Positions 52,048 to 59,541 of a DNA stretch of 59,541 nucleotides are shown here, piece by piece. The notes under the pieces are model-generated. The model ran no database searches and was not told where the DNA came from. It was given only the letters and a program-made list of their open reading frames with translations. Origin of the DNA: Akkermansia sp. (lineage in GTDB: Bacteria; Verrucomicrobiota; Verrucomicrobiia; Verrucomicrobiales; Akkermansiaceae). The stretch is from contig JAFUQZ010000015.1 of assembly GCA_017472085.1 (NCBI GenBank), forward strand, positions 1 to 59,541, given 5' to 3'. The translations under genes and the position numbers were made by a program. Positions within the stretch are counted from its first letter, which is position 1. The number at the start of each line of letters is the position of its first letter.

Positions 52048-52146
52048 ATGTTTACATATACCTGTCGATATTACGGATTCTGCTCTGCATCAATCGTTGC
52101 CATTCATACTCTATCGCAAATGCCGAACCGAATCCTACAACCATGA
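52048..52146 (+). CDS. Second short aromatic-rich ORF, coupled to the TrpF-like gene
   Basis: 32 residues beginning MFTYTCRYYGFC (five Phe or Tyr in the first 12). Its stop overlaps the ATG of the next gene (ATGA). That gene lacks a ribosome-binding site, so translation of this ORF could deliver ribosomes to it and may sense the same amino acids. It could also be chance. Confidence 0.4.
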   Translation: MFTYTCRYYGFCSASIVAIHTLSQMPNRILQP

Positions 52147-52730
52147 CCATTCATTCTCACGATATTCTTTCATCTCCGCACCATCCGTTTATTTCCGTTC
52201 ACGGGATTACCTGTCAGAGGCAGGCTGATTGCGCCGTTGCGTTTGGTGCCCGCTGTCTTGTATTTGACTTTCAGCCTGCCGGACTTCACCGCATTTCGGT
52301 GGAACAGGCCGCGCATATTGCGTCTGCCAATGTGGCACGTCTGGGAAGTTTTGCAACCGATGATTTGGCGGCAATCCGGGAAACAATGTTGACTGCCCGG
52401 CTTGATTTTGCCATACTGCATGGTCCATGTGCGCCTGCCGATGCAGCGCGTGTACTGGGTGCGGGACGTATCCTCAGAGCGTTTTCCGGGGCTGCTGTAA
52501 CGCAGGAAGCGCTGGATTCCTGGTCAGCCTGCTGCGCGGGTTTTCGGATTTTTGCCGAAGATGCGGCACAGGTCCGGGGCATGGACGGATTGCGGATACC
52601 CCTGCCATGGATACTCAGTCCCGGCATCAGGGGAGGCTCTTTCGGTAGCTGCCGTCCGGATGGCATGGAGCTTGCAGCGCAGGAGAGCCGTCTGTTGCTG
52701 CGGGAGGTGCTGGCGGTGCAGTCAGTTTAA
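52143..52730 (+). CDS. TrpF-like (phosphoribosylanthranilate isomerase family) protein, degenerate active site
   Basis: 195 residues. The order follows TrpF: VHGIT in place of KICGIT at the first strand, GARCLVFDFQPAGLHRISVE in place of the GFIFxxxSPR region, AILHGPCAP in place of the QLHG strand, and a C-terminal PWILSPGIRGGS strand. The catalytic Cys of KICGIT reads His, and the SGVE phosphate-binding end is altered, so isomerase activity is doubtful. It is expressed through the Phe/Tyr attenuator upstream. Possibly a regulatory or repurposed paralogue. The stop overlaps the convergent glycosylase gene by nine bases. Confidence 0.6.
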   Translation: MTIHSHDILSSPHHPFISVHGITCQRQADCAVAFGARCLVFDFQPAGLHRISVEQAAHIASANVARLGSFATDDLAAIRETMLTARLDFAILHGPCAPADAARVLGAGRILRAFSGAAVTQEALDSWSACCAGFRIFAEDAAQVRGMDGLRIPLPWILSPGIRGGSFGSCRPDGMELAAQESRLLLREVLAVQSV

Positions 52731-53459
52731 GCCCGCCGCGGCGAGGATTTCACGAATCTGCTGCCTGGGTTTTTCCGGCCAGTGCTTGTTGGCGATGGGG
52801 CTGGCGGGGCTGGGGTGGAGGATGGTGCCGAGGGTGAAGGCCATGCCGGGCAGGGCGGCGGCGGCAATCTCCAGCTGTTTGAGGGCATAGCCGCCCACGC
52901 CGATGAGACAGCGTGGCTGCAGTATCTCAATGATGCGGCAGAGATGCCGTTGGCAGGCTGCATCTATCTGCGCCACCTGCTCCTTCGGCAGCTGGGTAGG
53001 GGGTATGTTGGCGCCGCTCTCGCTCATCCAGATGAGCGGGCAGTAATTGGCCACGTAGGCCTTGCTGAAAAAGGCTTCTGCCGTGCCGTACATTTCCTCG
53101 AATAAGCCCCAGAGACGCCGTCCGCTCACTTCTGAGCGCGGGCAGTTGAAGCCCTGGACCGGGCGCTTGGGATGGGTGGCCGGCGGTTGGCCGATGGAAG
53201 CGGTGATGCCCATCCAAAGCGTGACGGCGGCGATTTCACCAAAGGGAACGCCGGTCTGAGCCATGCCGAAAGGCCCGGGATTCATACCCAGATAAAGGAC
53301 ATCTTTCCGTCCTTCTCCGAAACGGCGTATGTAGGTCTCGTGACCCTCCCGGGCATATTCCAGCGGGTTATAGGTATAGGCCACGGGCGAGTCGAAACGG
53401 AGTGCATTCATATCTGCACTGAGTTGACGTGCTGCGGAGATAAGCTCATCTGTCTGCAT
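52722..53459 (-). CDS. Single-strand-selective uracil-DNA glycosylase, SMUG1 type
   Basis: 245 residues. The SMUG1 signature GMNPGPFGMAQTGVPFGE (about 68-85) is exact, and the second motif HPSPASP near the C-terminus contains the catalytic His. It excises uracil and oxidised pyrimidines from DNA. The reading frame extends upstream into the divergent parA gene, but the promoter TTGGCA, 17 bases, TATGCT (53494-53466) ends six bases before ATG 53459. Confidence 0.92.
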   Translation of the reverse strand: MQTDELISAARQLSADMNALRFDSPVAYTYNPLEYAREGHETYIRRFGEGRKDVLYLGMNPGPFGMAQTGVPFGEIAAVTLWMGITASIGQPPATHPKRPVQGFNCPRSEVSGRRLWGLFEEMYGTAEAFFSKAYVANYCPLIWMSESGANIPPTQLPKEQVAQIDAACQRHLCRIIEILQPRCLIGVGGYALKQLEIAAAALPGMAFTLGTILHPSPASPIANKHWPEKPRQQIREILAAAGLN

Positions 53460-53465
53460 GACAGA

Positions 53466-53494
53466 AGCATACCACATATCTGTGTGTCTGCCAA
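53466..53494 (-). promoter_or_regulatory. Promoter of the SMUG1-type gene (leaderless type)
   Basis: - strand TTGGCA (53494-53489), 17 bases, TATGCT (53471-53466), six bases to the ATG. Back to back with the parA promoter. Confidence 0.65.
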
Positions 53495-53505
53495 TCATTA
53501 TCGGC

Positions 53506-53534
53506 TTGAAAAATGAGTACGCCTCAGGTAGAAT
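53506..53534 (+). promoter_or_regulatory. Promoter of parA (leaderless, GTG start)
   Basis: TTGAAA at 53506-53511, 17 bases, TAGAAT at 53529-53534, seven bases to the GTG at 53542. Confidence 0.7.
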
Positions 53535-53541
53535 CCCCCGC

Positions 53542-54312
53542 GTGAAGATTATTGCCATTGCTAACCAGAAGGGTGGAGTGGGGAAGACCACGACCGCTGT
53601 CAACCTGTCAGCTGCACTTGCCGCACGCGGTAAGCGCGTGTTGCTCATCGACATGGATTCGCAGGCCAATGCCAGTTCCATGCTGGGAGTAGAGGTGGAA
53701 AGCAGTGATGAGAGTCTCTACCCCGCCCTCATCGGGAATGCGCTGATGGAGGATTTGGTGATGCCCACGCACCGCCGCAATCTGTCGCTGGTGCCGGCAC
53801 ACATGGATTTGTCCGGTGTTGAGGTGGAGCTGACGGTGAACGGCACGCATCTGACCTGCATGAAAGATGCCATGGCCGGGTTGCGGGAGAGCAACTTCTA
53901 TGATTATGTGTTTCTGGATACGCCTCCCTCTCTGGGTGTGCTGATGACATCTTCCCTCTGCGCCTGTGATGAGGTGCTCACGCCGATGCAGTGCGAGTCT
54001 CTCTCCCTGGAAGGTCTGGCAAAGATTCTGTATGTGATGGAACAGATTCGCGACAGCGGCGTCAACCCGAACCTCACGCATGAAGGGGTCATCATGACCA
54101 TGTTCAGCAATACCAAGCTGGCAAATGAGGTGATTCGCCAGGTGCGGGAGAATCTGCCGGATAAGATTTACAATGCCGTCATTCCGCGTTCCGTGCGTGT
54201 GGCTGAGGCTCCCAGCTTCGGCAAAACCATCATGGAGCATGACCCCTACGGCAGTGCTTCTCTTGCCTACCAGGCCGCTGCCAAGGAATTCATTGCCCGC
54301 CATCGCCGCTGA
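53542..54312 (+). CDS. parA: ParA family chromosome-partitioning ATPase
   Basis: 256 residues with the deviant Walker A NQKGGVGKTTTAVNL right at the N-terminus, LLIDMDSQANASSML (Walker A' region) and the Walker B-type strand YVFLDTPPSLG. Soj/ParA proteins of this size move chromosome origins with ParB. No parB follows; comF does, five bases later. The start is a GTG, fixed by the Walker motif and by the promoter seven bases upstream; ATG-initiated extensions run into the divergent gene. Confidence 0.92.
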   Translation: MKIIAIANQKGGVGKTTTAVNLSAALAARGKRVLLIDMDSQANASSMLGVEVESSDESLYPALIGNALMEDLVMPTHRRNLSLVPAHMDLSGVEVELTVNGTHLTCMKDAMAGLRESNFYDYVFLDTPPSLGVLMTSSLCACDEVLTPMQCESLSLEGLAKILYVMEQIRDSGVNPNLTHEGVIMTMFSNTKLANEVIRQVRENLPDKIYNAVIPRSVRVAEAPSFGKTIMEHDPYGSASLAYQAAAKEFIARHRR

Positions 54313-54317
54313 TTCGC

Positions 54318-55028
54318 ATGCTGGATTGGCTCTACCCGAACACCTGCGAGTTTTGTGGGGAACTGAGTGATTCGACCATCTGCCCGGCTTGTCTGAATGC
54401 CCTGGCTCGGGTGCCCAGGCCAATATGTCTCTATTGCGGCGCTCCCACCTATGGGCTGGCAGAGAGCGGGGATGGCTGCCGCAGCTGTCGTGGGTTTTCT
54501 CGTGATTACGATTTTGCCCGGGCGGCGCTGCTGCGAACCCCGCCGACCATGGAACTGGTGCATGCGTTCAAGTATGGGCGTGCTGCTCATTTATGTCGTG
54601 CTCTTGCGGCCTTGCTGGCAGCTTTGTGGGACAACACACCACAGCTGCGCAATTGCCGGGAGTGGGGGCTGGTACCGGTTCCGATTCTGCGGTCTCGTCT
54701 GTTTCAGCGGGGATATAATCAGGCAGAAGAACTGGCTGTTGCCCTGGGCGGGTTGCGTGGATTGCAGGTGATACATCCGCTGTGTCGGGTGGATACGGGG
54801 CAGAGCAGCCAGACACGACTGTCGGCAAATGAACGCCGGAGAAATGCCCGGCAGGCCTACCAACTGACACCAGGATGGCGAGAGGGGAAGAAAACTCCTC
54901 CTTCGCATTTGCTGGTGGTGGATGATGTGTATACCACGGGAGCTACGGCTCGTGCCTGCGCGGCGAAGTTGCGCTTGCTGCCCGGTGTGAAGCAAATCGG
55001 CGTTCTCACCTTGGTTCGAGCCGGGTAA
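54318..55028 (+). CDS. ComF family phosphoribosyltransferase-like protein
   Basis: 236 residues. An N-terminal double zinc finger (CEFCGELSDSTICPAC, then CLYCGAP and CRSCRG) precedes a PRTase domain with LVPVPILRSRLFQRGYNQAE and the PRPP-binding loop VVDDVYTTGATA. ComF-type proteins take part in DNA uptake in competent bacteria; elsewhere their role is unclear. Runs with parA as an operon. Confidence 0.92.
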   Translation: MLDWLYPNTCEFCGELSDSTICPACLNALARVPRPICLYCGAPTYGLAESGDGCRSCRGFSRDYDFARAALLRTPPTMELVHAFKYGRAAHLCRALAALLAALWDNTPQLRNCREWGLVPVPILRSRLFQRGYNQAEELAVALGGLRGLQVIHPLCRVDTGQSSQTRLSANERRRNARQAYQLTPGWREGKKTPPSHLLVVDDVYTTGATARACAAKLRLLPGVKQIGVLTLVRAG

Positions 55029-55043
55029 GAAACGCCGCTGAAA

Positions 55044-55061
55044 CAAACCGTGCACGGTTTG
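55044..55061. repeat. Perfect 18-bp palindrome between convergent genes
   Basis: CAAACCGTGCACGGTTTG lies between the comF stop (+) and the small transporter subunit stop (-). Without a T-tract it is an uncertain terminator or a protein site. Confidence 0.5.
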
Positions 55062-55066
55062 CGGTA

Positions 55067-55183
55067 TTACTGTTGGTTCTGTTCTTCGTTGCGGTTCTTA
55101 ATCAGCTTGCGGCAGCAAACGATGAAGAGAATCCAGACGAAGCCGATGGAAAGAACCATGGTGATGATGCCTGCCAGTGTCAT
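55067..55183 (-). CDS. MetS-like small subunit of the NSS transporter
   Basis: 38 residues: one membrane helix (IITMVLSIGFVWILFIVCC) and a charged C-terminus (RKLIKNRNEEQ). It starts with an ATGA overlap on the transporter gene. Small single-helix proteins in this position (MetS with MetP) are known partners of bacterial NSS amino-acid importers. Too short to be found by length alone. Confidence 0.8.
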   Translation of the reverse strand: MTLAGIITMVLSIGFVWILFIVCCRKLIKNRNEEQNQQ

Positions 55184-56907
55184 GATATGGGAAGTCTGTT
55201 ATCTGATGATTTCTTGAATTTCCTGTTGTGGAAGCGAGTGGAGGTGTGGGCTACCAGGGCGCAGAACAGGGCGAAGATACCCACCCAGCACAGAGGTACA
55301 ACCGCACCGATTTTGCCTTCCAGCACGTTGGAGACCTGCGGGCTGAGCTCCACAAAGATGTTCTTGTAGAGCCAGGAGCCGAAGACACATGCCAGGATGG
55401 TGGGTGTGACCCAGCGGATGATGAACTTCATGAAGCCCGGCGGGGTGAACAGTGCGCCGCGACCCAGCTCGTTGAGAGCATTGTCCGAACGCCACACGAC
55501 GTTAAAGAGCGTCAGGTACATGAATGAGGTGATGTAGAGGGAAAGGGTGCCAACCCAGAAGTCCATGGTGTCCAGCGCGATGAGGTTGTCCCCGGTGAAC
55601 CAGGCCACCAGCATGGCGCCCACGCACATGAACACGGCGATGATGGTGACGCTCTGTGTGCGGCGCATGCCCCAGAACTCCTCCATGAAGGCCGTGGCAG
55701 GTTGCAGCAGGGAGATGGAGCTGGTGATGGCGGCCAGGAAGAGCAGGAAGAAGAACAGTGTGCCGAAGAACTGTCCGAGCGGCATGGCGGCAAATACCTG
55801 CGGCAGCACATTGAAGCCCAGCCCGAAAGTGCTGGCTCCGGCGGCGGCCACCACGCCCAGCAGAGAGACGGCGGCGGGCACAATCATCAGACCGGCAATT
55901 CCCACTTCTACCACCTCGTTGGCAGCGTTGGCGGTGATGGAGGCCAGCGCGATGTCTTTGCGCCTGTTCACGTAACTGGCGTAGGTGCAGATGGTGCCGA
56001 AGCCCAGGGAGAGTGAGTAGAAAATCTGCCCGGCTGCGGCAATCCAGAGCTCCGGGTTCATCAGCCCTTCCAGCAGGGTGATGTTTTTCGGGGAAATCTT
56101 TTCATCGGGGTACTGCGCCTGTGTGCGCTTGATGAGCTCCTCTGCCTGCTCCGGAGTGGCAGAGGCGGGAATCATGTTGACGGTCTTTCCGCTCTCGGTG
56201 ACCAGCTCCACCTTGTTGGGATTCCACATGTAGCCCAGGCCCTCATTCACGTTGCGTTCGGGGTGTGCGGCATCCGGAGTGCCCAGTGTCAGCACGCGGA
56301 TGAGCACCAGCACGGCAGTGATGAGCAGGATGGGCATACTCAGCTTGCAGAACCACTCAATGCCCTTGGAAACACCGCGGTAGATGAGGTAGAAGTTGCA
56401 CAGCAGCGCAATACCGAAGAAGAGCAGCAGCGAGCTGTTGCCGGAGAAGATGGCGCCATTGCTGCTTGTGCCCACGAATTTGCCGAAGAAGTTTCCGAAC
56501 TCCTCGCTCGTGCTCAGGGAGAGGTTACCCACGGCCGTGTGCCAGGCGTAGCCGAGTGTCCAGCCCTCCAGATACATATAGTACATGGCGATGGAGAGCG
56601 GGGCTACCACGCCGACGAGTCCCATGTATTTCCACCAGGGGGAGCGCGCAATGAGCATGAATACTGAGGCCGTGGTGTGCCCACCCACGCGCCCGCCGCG
56701 GCGGCCGATGGTCCATTCCACCCAGCTGAGCGGGATTCCCATCAGCAGAAAGGCCGTGAAGTAGGCAATCATGAAAGCGCCGCCGCCGTATTGGGCGGCC
56801 AGCCCGGGGAAGCGGAGGAAGTTACCGAATCCGACAGCACTGCCGGCAACGGCAAGTACGGCTCCGATGTTGGAGTTCCAAGATTCTTTTTTTACGGTTT
56901 TGCTCAT
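55180..56907 (-). CDS. Neurotransmitter:sodium symporter family transporter (copy 1)
   Basis: 575-residue amino-acid/sodium symporter with about 12 helices. Seen: AVGFGNFLRFPGLAAQYGGG (helix 1, sodium/substrate site), AYFTAFLLMGIPLSWVEW, SLGFGTICTYASYVNRRKDI and LFFFLLFLAAITSSISLLQP. It contains a soluble loop of about 70 residues with the repeated ESGKTVNMIPASATPEQ segment. It is probably a methionine- or alanine-type importer, as for MetP. Tandem paralogue upstream. Promoter TTGACA, 17 bases, TAAGAT (56948-56920). Confidence 0.93.
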   Translation of the reverse strand: MSKTVKKESWNSNIGAVLAVAGSAVGFGNFLRFPGLAAQYGGGAFMIAYFTAFLLMGIPLSWVEWTIGRRGGRVGGHTTASVFMLIARSPWWKYMGLVGVVAPLSIAMYYMYLEGWTLGYAWHTAVGNLSLSTSEEFGNFFGKFVGTSSNGAIFSGNSSLLLFFGIALLCNFYLIYRGVSKGIEWFCKLSMPILLITAVLVLIRVLTLGTPDAAHPERNVNEGLGYMWNPNKVELVTESGKTVNMIPASATPEQAEELIKRTQAQYPDEKISPKNITLLEGLMNPELWIAAAGQIFYSLSLGFGTICTYASYVNRRKDIALASITANAANEVVEVGIAGLMIVPAAVSLLGVVAAAGASTFGLGFNVLPQVFAAMPLGQFFGTLFFFLLFLAAITSSISLLQPATAFMEEFWGMRRTQSVTIIAVFMCVGAMLVAWFTGDNLIALDTMDFWVGTLSLYITSFMYLTLFNVVWRSDNALNELGRGALFTPPGFMKFIIRWVTPTILACVFGSWLYKNIFVELSPQVSNVLEGKIGAVVPLCWVGIFALFCALVAHTSTRFHNRKFKKSSDNRLPIS

Positions 56908-56919
56908 GCGCGTTGGCCT

Positions 56920-56948
56920 ATCTTATGCAACAGGTTATTGTCTGTCAA
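56920..56948 (-). promoter_or_regulatory. Promoter of NSS copy 1
   Basis: - strand TTGACA (56948-56943), 17 bases, TAAGAT (56925-56920), 12 bases to the ATG. The layout matches that of copy 2. Confidence 0.7.
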
Positions 56949-56954
56949 GGGAAA

Positions 56955-58682
56955 TCAGGAGAAAGGAATCCTTTCTTTCGGTTGCTGTTCTTTTGCCTTG
57001 CGGCGGAAGTGGTTTGAAGTGTGCGCCACCGCCGCGCAGAAAATCACCAGCAATGCCAGCCAGGCCAGCGGGAACACCGCACCGGGTTTGCCTTCCAGTA
57101 CATTGGAGACCTGCGGGCTGAGTTCCACAAAGATGTTTTTGTAGAGCCAGGAGCCGAACACGCACATCAGGATGGTCGGGGTAATCCAGCGGATGATGAA
57201 TTTCATGACTCCGGGTGGGGTATACAGTGCGCCGCGTCCCAGCTCGCGGAGAGCATTATCGGGCTTCCATACCACGTTGAACAGTAGCAGGAACAGCGCG
57301 GTGATGAGGTAGAGGGAGAGCGTGCCGACCCAGAAATCCATGGTGTCCAGCGCAATGAGGTTGTCACCCGTGAACCATGCCACCAGGATGGAACCCACGG
57401 TCATGAAGAACGCCACGATGGTGACGCTTTGCGCGCGGCGCATCCCCCAGAATTCCTCCAGGAATGCCGTTGCCGGCTGAATCATGGAGAGGGAGCTGGT
57501 GATGGCGGCCAGGAAGAGCAGGAAGAAGAACAGGGTGCCGAAGAGCTGCCCCATGGGCATGGAGGCGAACACCTGCGGCAGCACGTTGAAGCCCAGCCCG
57601 AAGGTGCCGGCTCCTGCTGCAGCTACTACTCCCAGCAGAGAGACGGCTGCGGGGACAATCATCATGCCGGCAATGCCGACTTCCACCACCTCATTGGCCG
57701 CATTGGCGGTGAGGGAAGCCAGGGCGATATCCCGGTTTTTGCGCACGTAACTGGCGTAGGTGCAGACGGCGCCGAAACCGATGGAGAGCGAGAAGAAAAT
57801 CTGACCGGCAGCCGTAATCCACAAATCCGGATTCAGCAGGCCGTCAATCAGGGTGAGGCGACGGATGGTGATTTTTTCGCCGGGGTATTCTGCCTGCGTG
57901 CGCCGGAGGAGCTGCTCTGCCTGTTCCGGGGTGGAAGAGGCGGGAATCATGTTGACGGTTTTCCCGCTTTCCGTTACCAGCAGGGTCTTGTCCGGGTTCC
58001 ACATGTAGCCCAGCCCCTCGTTGACGTTGCGCTCCGGGTGGGCGGCATCCGGTGTGCCCAGTGTCAGGACACGCACCATCACGATAACGGCCGTGATGAG
58101 CAGGATGGGCATGCTCAGCTTGCAAAACCATTCAATGCCTTTGGAAATGCCGCGGAAAATGAGGTAAAAGTTACACAGCAGGGCAATGAGGAAGAAGATG
58201 GGCAGGGTGCTCTGCCCGGTGAAGATGGCACCGTGGCCGTTGACGCCCACAAAGTTGCCGAAAAAACGGCCGAACTCCGCACCATTCGTGAAAGAGAGGT
58301 CACCCATGGCTGTGTGCCAGGCATAGCCGAGTGTCCAGCCCTCCAGATACATATAGTACATGGAAATGGCCAGCGGTGCCAGCACGCCCGCCAGCCCCAG
58401 ATACTTCCAGGTGGTGGAGCGGGCAATCAGGGCAAAGATGGAGGCGGCGGAATGCCCGCCCATGCGCCCGCCGCGGCGGCCGATGGTCCATTCCACCCAG
58501 CTGAGCGGGATGCCCAGCAACAGGAAAGCCGTGAAGTAGGCAATCATGAAAGCGCCGCCGCCGTATTGGGCGGCCAGCCCGGGGAAGCGGAGAAAATTAC
58601 CGAATCCTACGGCGCTGCCGGCCACGGCCAGCACGACGCCGAGATTGGAGTTCCAGTGTTCGCGTTTGGGGGGATTGCTCAT
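56955..58682 (-). CDS. Neurotransmitter:sodium symporter family transporter (copy 2)
   Basis: 575 residues, collinear with and very similar to copy 1 (same AVGFGNFLRFPGLAAQYGGG, same loop with ESGKTVNMIPASSTPEQ). Unlike copy 1 it has no small subunit after its stop, so it may share the single MetS-like protein or not need one. The open frame runs 138 codons further upstream, but the promoter at 58723-58695 and the family start fix ATG 58682. Divergence is spread over the gene, which suggests an old duplication. Confidence 0.93.
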   Translation of the reverse strand: MSNPPKREHWNSNLGVVLAVAGSAVGFGNFLRFPGLAAQYGGGAFMIAYFTAFLLLGIPLSWVEWTIGRRGGRMGGHSAASIFALIARSTTWKYLGLAGVLAPLAISMYYMYLEGWTLGYAWHTAMGDLSFTNGAEFGRFFGNFVGVNGHGAIFTGQSTLPIFFLIALLCNFYLIFRGISKGIEWFCKLSMPILLITAVIVMVRVLTLGTPDAAHPERNVNEGLGYMWNPDKTLLVTESGKTVNMIPASSTPEQAEQLLRRTQAEYPGEKITIRRLTLIDGLLNPDLWITAAGQIFFSLSIGFGAVCTYASYVRKNRDIALASLTANAANEVVEVGIAGMMIVPAAVSLLGVVAAAGAGTFGLGFNVLPQVFASMPMGQLFGTLFFFLLFLAAITSSLSMIQPATAFLEEFWGMRRAQSVTIVAFFMTVGSILVAWFTGDNLIALDTMDFWVGTLSLYLITALFLLLFNVVWKPDNALRELGRGALYTPPGVMKFIIRWITPTILMCVFGSWLYKNIFVELSPQVSNVLEGKPGAVFPLAWLALLVIFCAAVAHTSNHFRRKAKEQQPKERIPFS

Positions 58683-58694
58683 GCAAGTCTGCGT

Positions 58695-58723
58695 ATCATA
58701 CGCAAGAGGTTCCCACCTGTCAA
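58695..58723 (-). promoter_or_regulatory. Promoter of NSS copy 2
   Basis: - strand TTGACA (58723-58718), 17 bases, TATGAT (58700-58695), 12 bases to the ATG. Confidence 0.75.
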
Positions 58724-58841
58724 GGCAAATGAGTTGGAGCCCCCGGAGGCCGGAGACGAAGAATGGATTGGGGCTCGCTTTCCTCTCTCGTTCCGTCCGG
58801 TTGCAGGGGTGAAATATAGTTAAAAAACAGGAACTAAATGC

Positions 58842-58870
58842 TTGACTTTTCCCGGGAAAGTTGTTAGAAA
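58842..58870 (+). promoter_or_regulatory. Promoter of the last membrane protein gene
   Basis: TTGACT at 58842-58847, 17 bases, TAGAAA at 58865-58870, leader of about 36 bases with a purine-rich stretch (AAAGAAAGAG) before ATG 58913. Confidence 0.55.
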
Positions 58871-58912
58871 GGGGGGGTGCACATCCTGTGTACGGCATGG
58901 AAAGAAAGAGAT

Positions 58913-59512
58913 ATGAATAAGTGGTTGAGTTTTGATTTTCGGCTGCATACGGCGGCGTTGGCGGCAATTGTGGTGGCGGTGCTGTGTGTGCCGCTGGGGG
59001 CGTATCTGCCGGTGGAGTGCGGCTATGAAAACGGGGCGGTGGAGAATGTGCAGATGGCGGTGCTGGCTCTTGGTGTCTATTTCTGTCTGACAGCACGGAA
59101 TCACCGTCAGTTTTTTGTGGTAGTGGCGCTGGTGCTGGTGATGTTGATGCTGCGGGAGGTGAATTGCGGCAGAACGCTGTTTTTTGCCAGGCCGGGGACG
59201 GTGAATGAGTTTTATAAGTGGAAAGAGATTCCGTATGGTTGGGTAGCCAGGGTTTTGTATGGGGGGTATATGGCCGGAGTGATGGCTTATTTCCTGTACA
59301 AACGTCTTTATCTGCAGATAGGTGGGGTGTTGCGCCAGGTGGGGGTGCCGGTGTGGAATGTGATTCTGATGCTGATAGGAATGGCTTTAGGAATCTACGG
59401 CGAGCGTGTGATGAATAATATGACGGTGGAGGAATTTGCTGAGCTGGGGTTCTATGTGGCCCTGGTGGGAGGGATTCATATTTATGCGCGTTTTCGTGAG
59501 AATGCCGATTGA
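58913..59512 (+). CDS. Membrane protein of unknown function
   Basis: 199 residues with about six hydrophobic helices (for example LAAIVVAVLCVPLGAYL, FFVVVALVLVMLML, VWNVILMLIGMALGI) separated by short loops with charged turns (YKWKEIPYGW, NNMTVEEFAELG). No family recognised. I start at ATG 58913; the frame opens 12 codons earlier at a GTG. The window ends 29 bases after the stop. Confidence 0.6.
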   Translation: MNKWLSFDFRLHTAALAAIVVAVLCVPLGAYLPVECGYENGAVENVQMAVLALGVYFCLTARNHRQFFVVVALVLVMLMLREVNCGRTLFFARPGTVNEFYKWKEIPYGWVARVLYGGYMAGVMAYFLYKRLYLQIGGVLRQVGVPVWNVILMLIGMALGIYGERVMNNMTVEEFAELGFYVALVGGIHIYARFRENAD

Positions 59513-59541
59513 GCGGCAGAGGAATCGCCGCGTGGGTATCC

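Noticed and set aside
57429..58823. Long + strand reading frame of 464 codons
   Set aside because: Antisense to NSS copy 2, a clear transporter; it arises from codon bias on the opposite strand.

Overview
The window is a stretch of bacterial chromosome of moderate GC content from a Gram-negative-type cell: it encodes an ExbB/ExbD pair, lipoproteins, a class A penicillin-binding protein and O-antigen-type sugar genes. The gene content (GSIII glutamine synthetase, FolE2, HPr/Enzyme I, a CysJ-like reductase without a flavodoxin domain, paired NSS transporters, ankyrin and Sel1 proteins) would fit a host-associated member of the Verrucomicrobiota, such as an Akkermansia relative. That placement is inference from memory and is not proven by any single marker here.

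Layout. 1-7451: surface-glycan genes on the + strand, with four family-2 glycosyltransferases, two tandem MptE-like/DUF115-like proteins and a CMP-nonulosonate-type cytidylyltransferase. 7781-10177: rfbB and alr on the - strand. 10304-18065: an operon of ExbB, ExbD, a large TPR protein, a class A PBP with a degenerate transpeptidase site, an inositol-monophosphatase family protein and RsmB. 18066-19943: a 1.9 kb gene-poor stretch with hairpin arrays, a long imperfect palindrome, a candidate small RNA and a possible 23-residue hydrophobic peptide. 19944-22056: a Hanks-type Ser/Thr kinase and two small DNA-binding-type proteins (- strand). 22199-26484: two membrane proteins, then a RiPP-like locus with a 40-residue Cys-containing precursor, an internal hairpin, an unknown protein, a PqqD-like/radical SAM/SPASM maturase and an amidohydrolase. 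26538-37250: an accessory zone with a lipoprotein, coiled-coil, ankyrin/Sel1 and ankyrin proteins, a DUF262/HNH-type protein with a duplicated C-terminal module, gene fragments and an AAA/DUF4143 ATPase with 33-bp repeats upstream. 37251-50131: core functions (HPr/EI, DksA-like, bL33, bS18, FolE2, a HAD phosphatase, CysJ-like, FabH, a thioredoxin-like protein, GlnN). 50307-59541: tRNA-Glu, a MATE transporter, a Phe/Tyr-codon attenuator before a degenerate TrpF-like gene, a SMUG1-type glycosylase, ParA, ComF, two tandem NSS symporters (one with a MetS-like small subunit) and a membrane protein.

Two general themes stand out. First, many core genes have a near-consensus sigma70-type promoter whose -10 box ends only 6-12 nt before the start codon, so their mRNAs should be leaderless or nearly so. 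The accessory DUF262 gene, by contrast, has a normal leader with a Shine-Dalgarno sequence. Second, the intergenic DNA carries dispersed repeats: one about 175-bp element in two places, modular hairpin arrays just after stop codons, and phased repeats upstream of the ATPase. The most promising candidate system is the RiPP-like locus at 23.6-26.5 kb. Next in interest are the aromatic-codon attenuator with its TrpF-like pseudoenzyme and the transpeptidase-dead PBP in the ExbBD operon.
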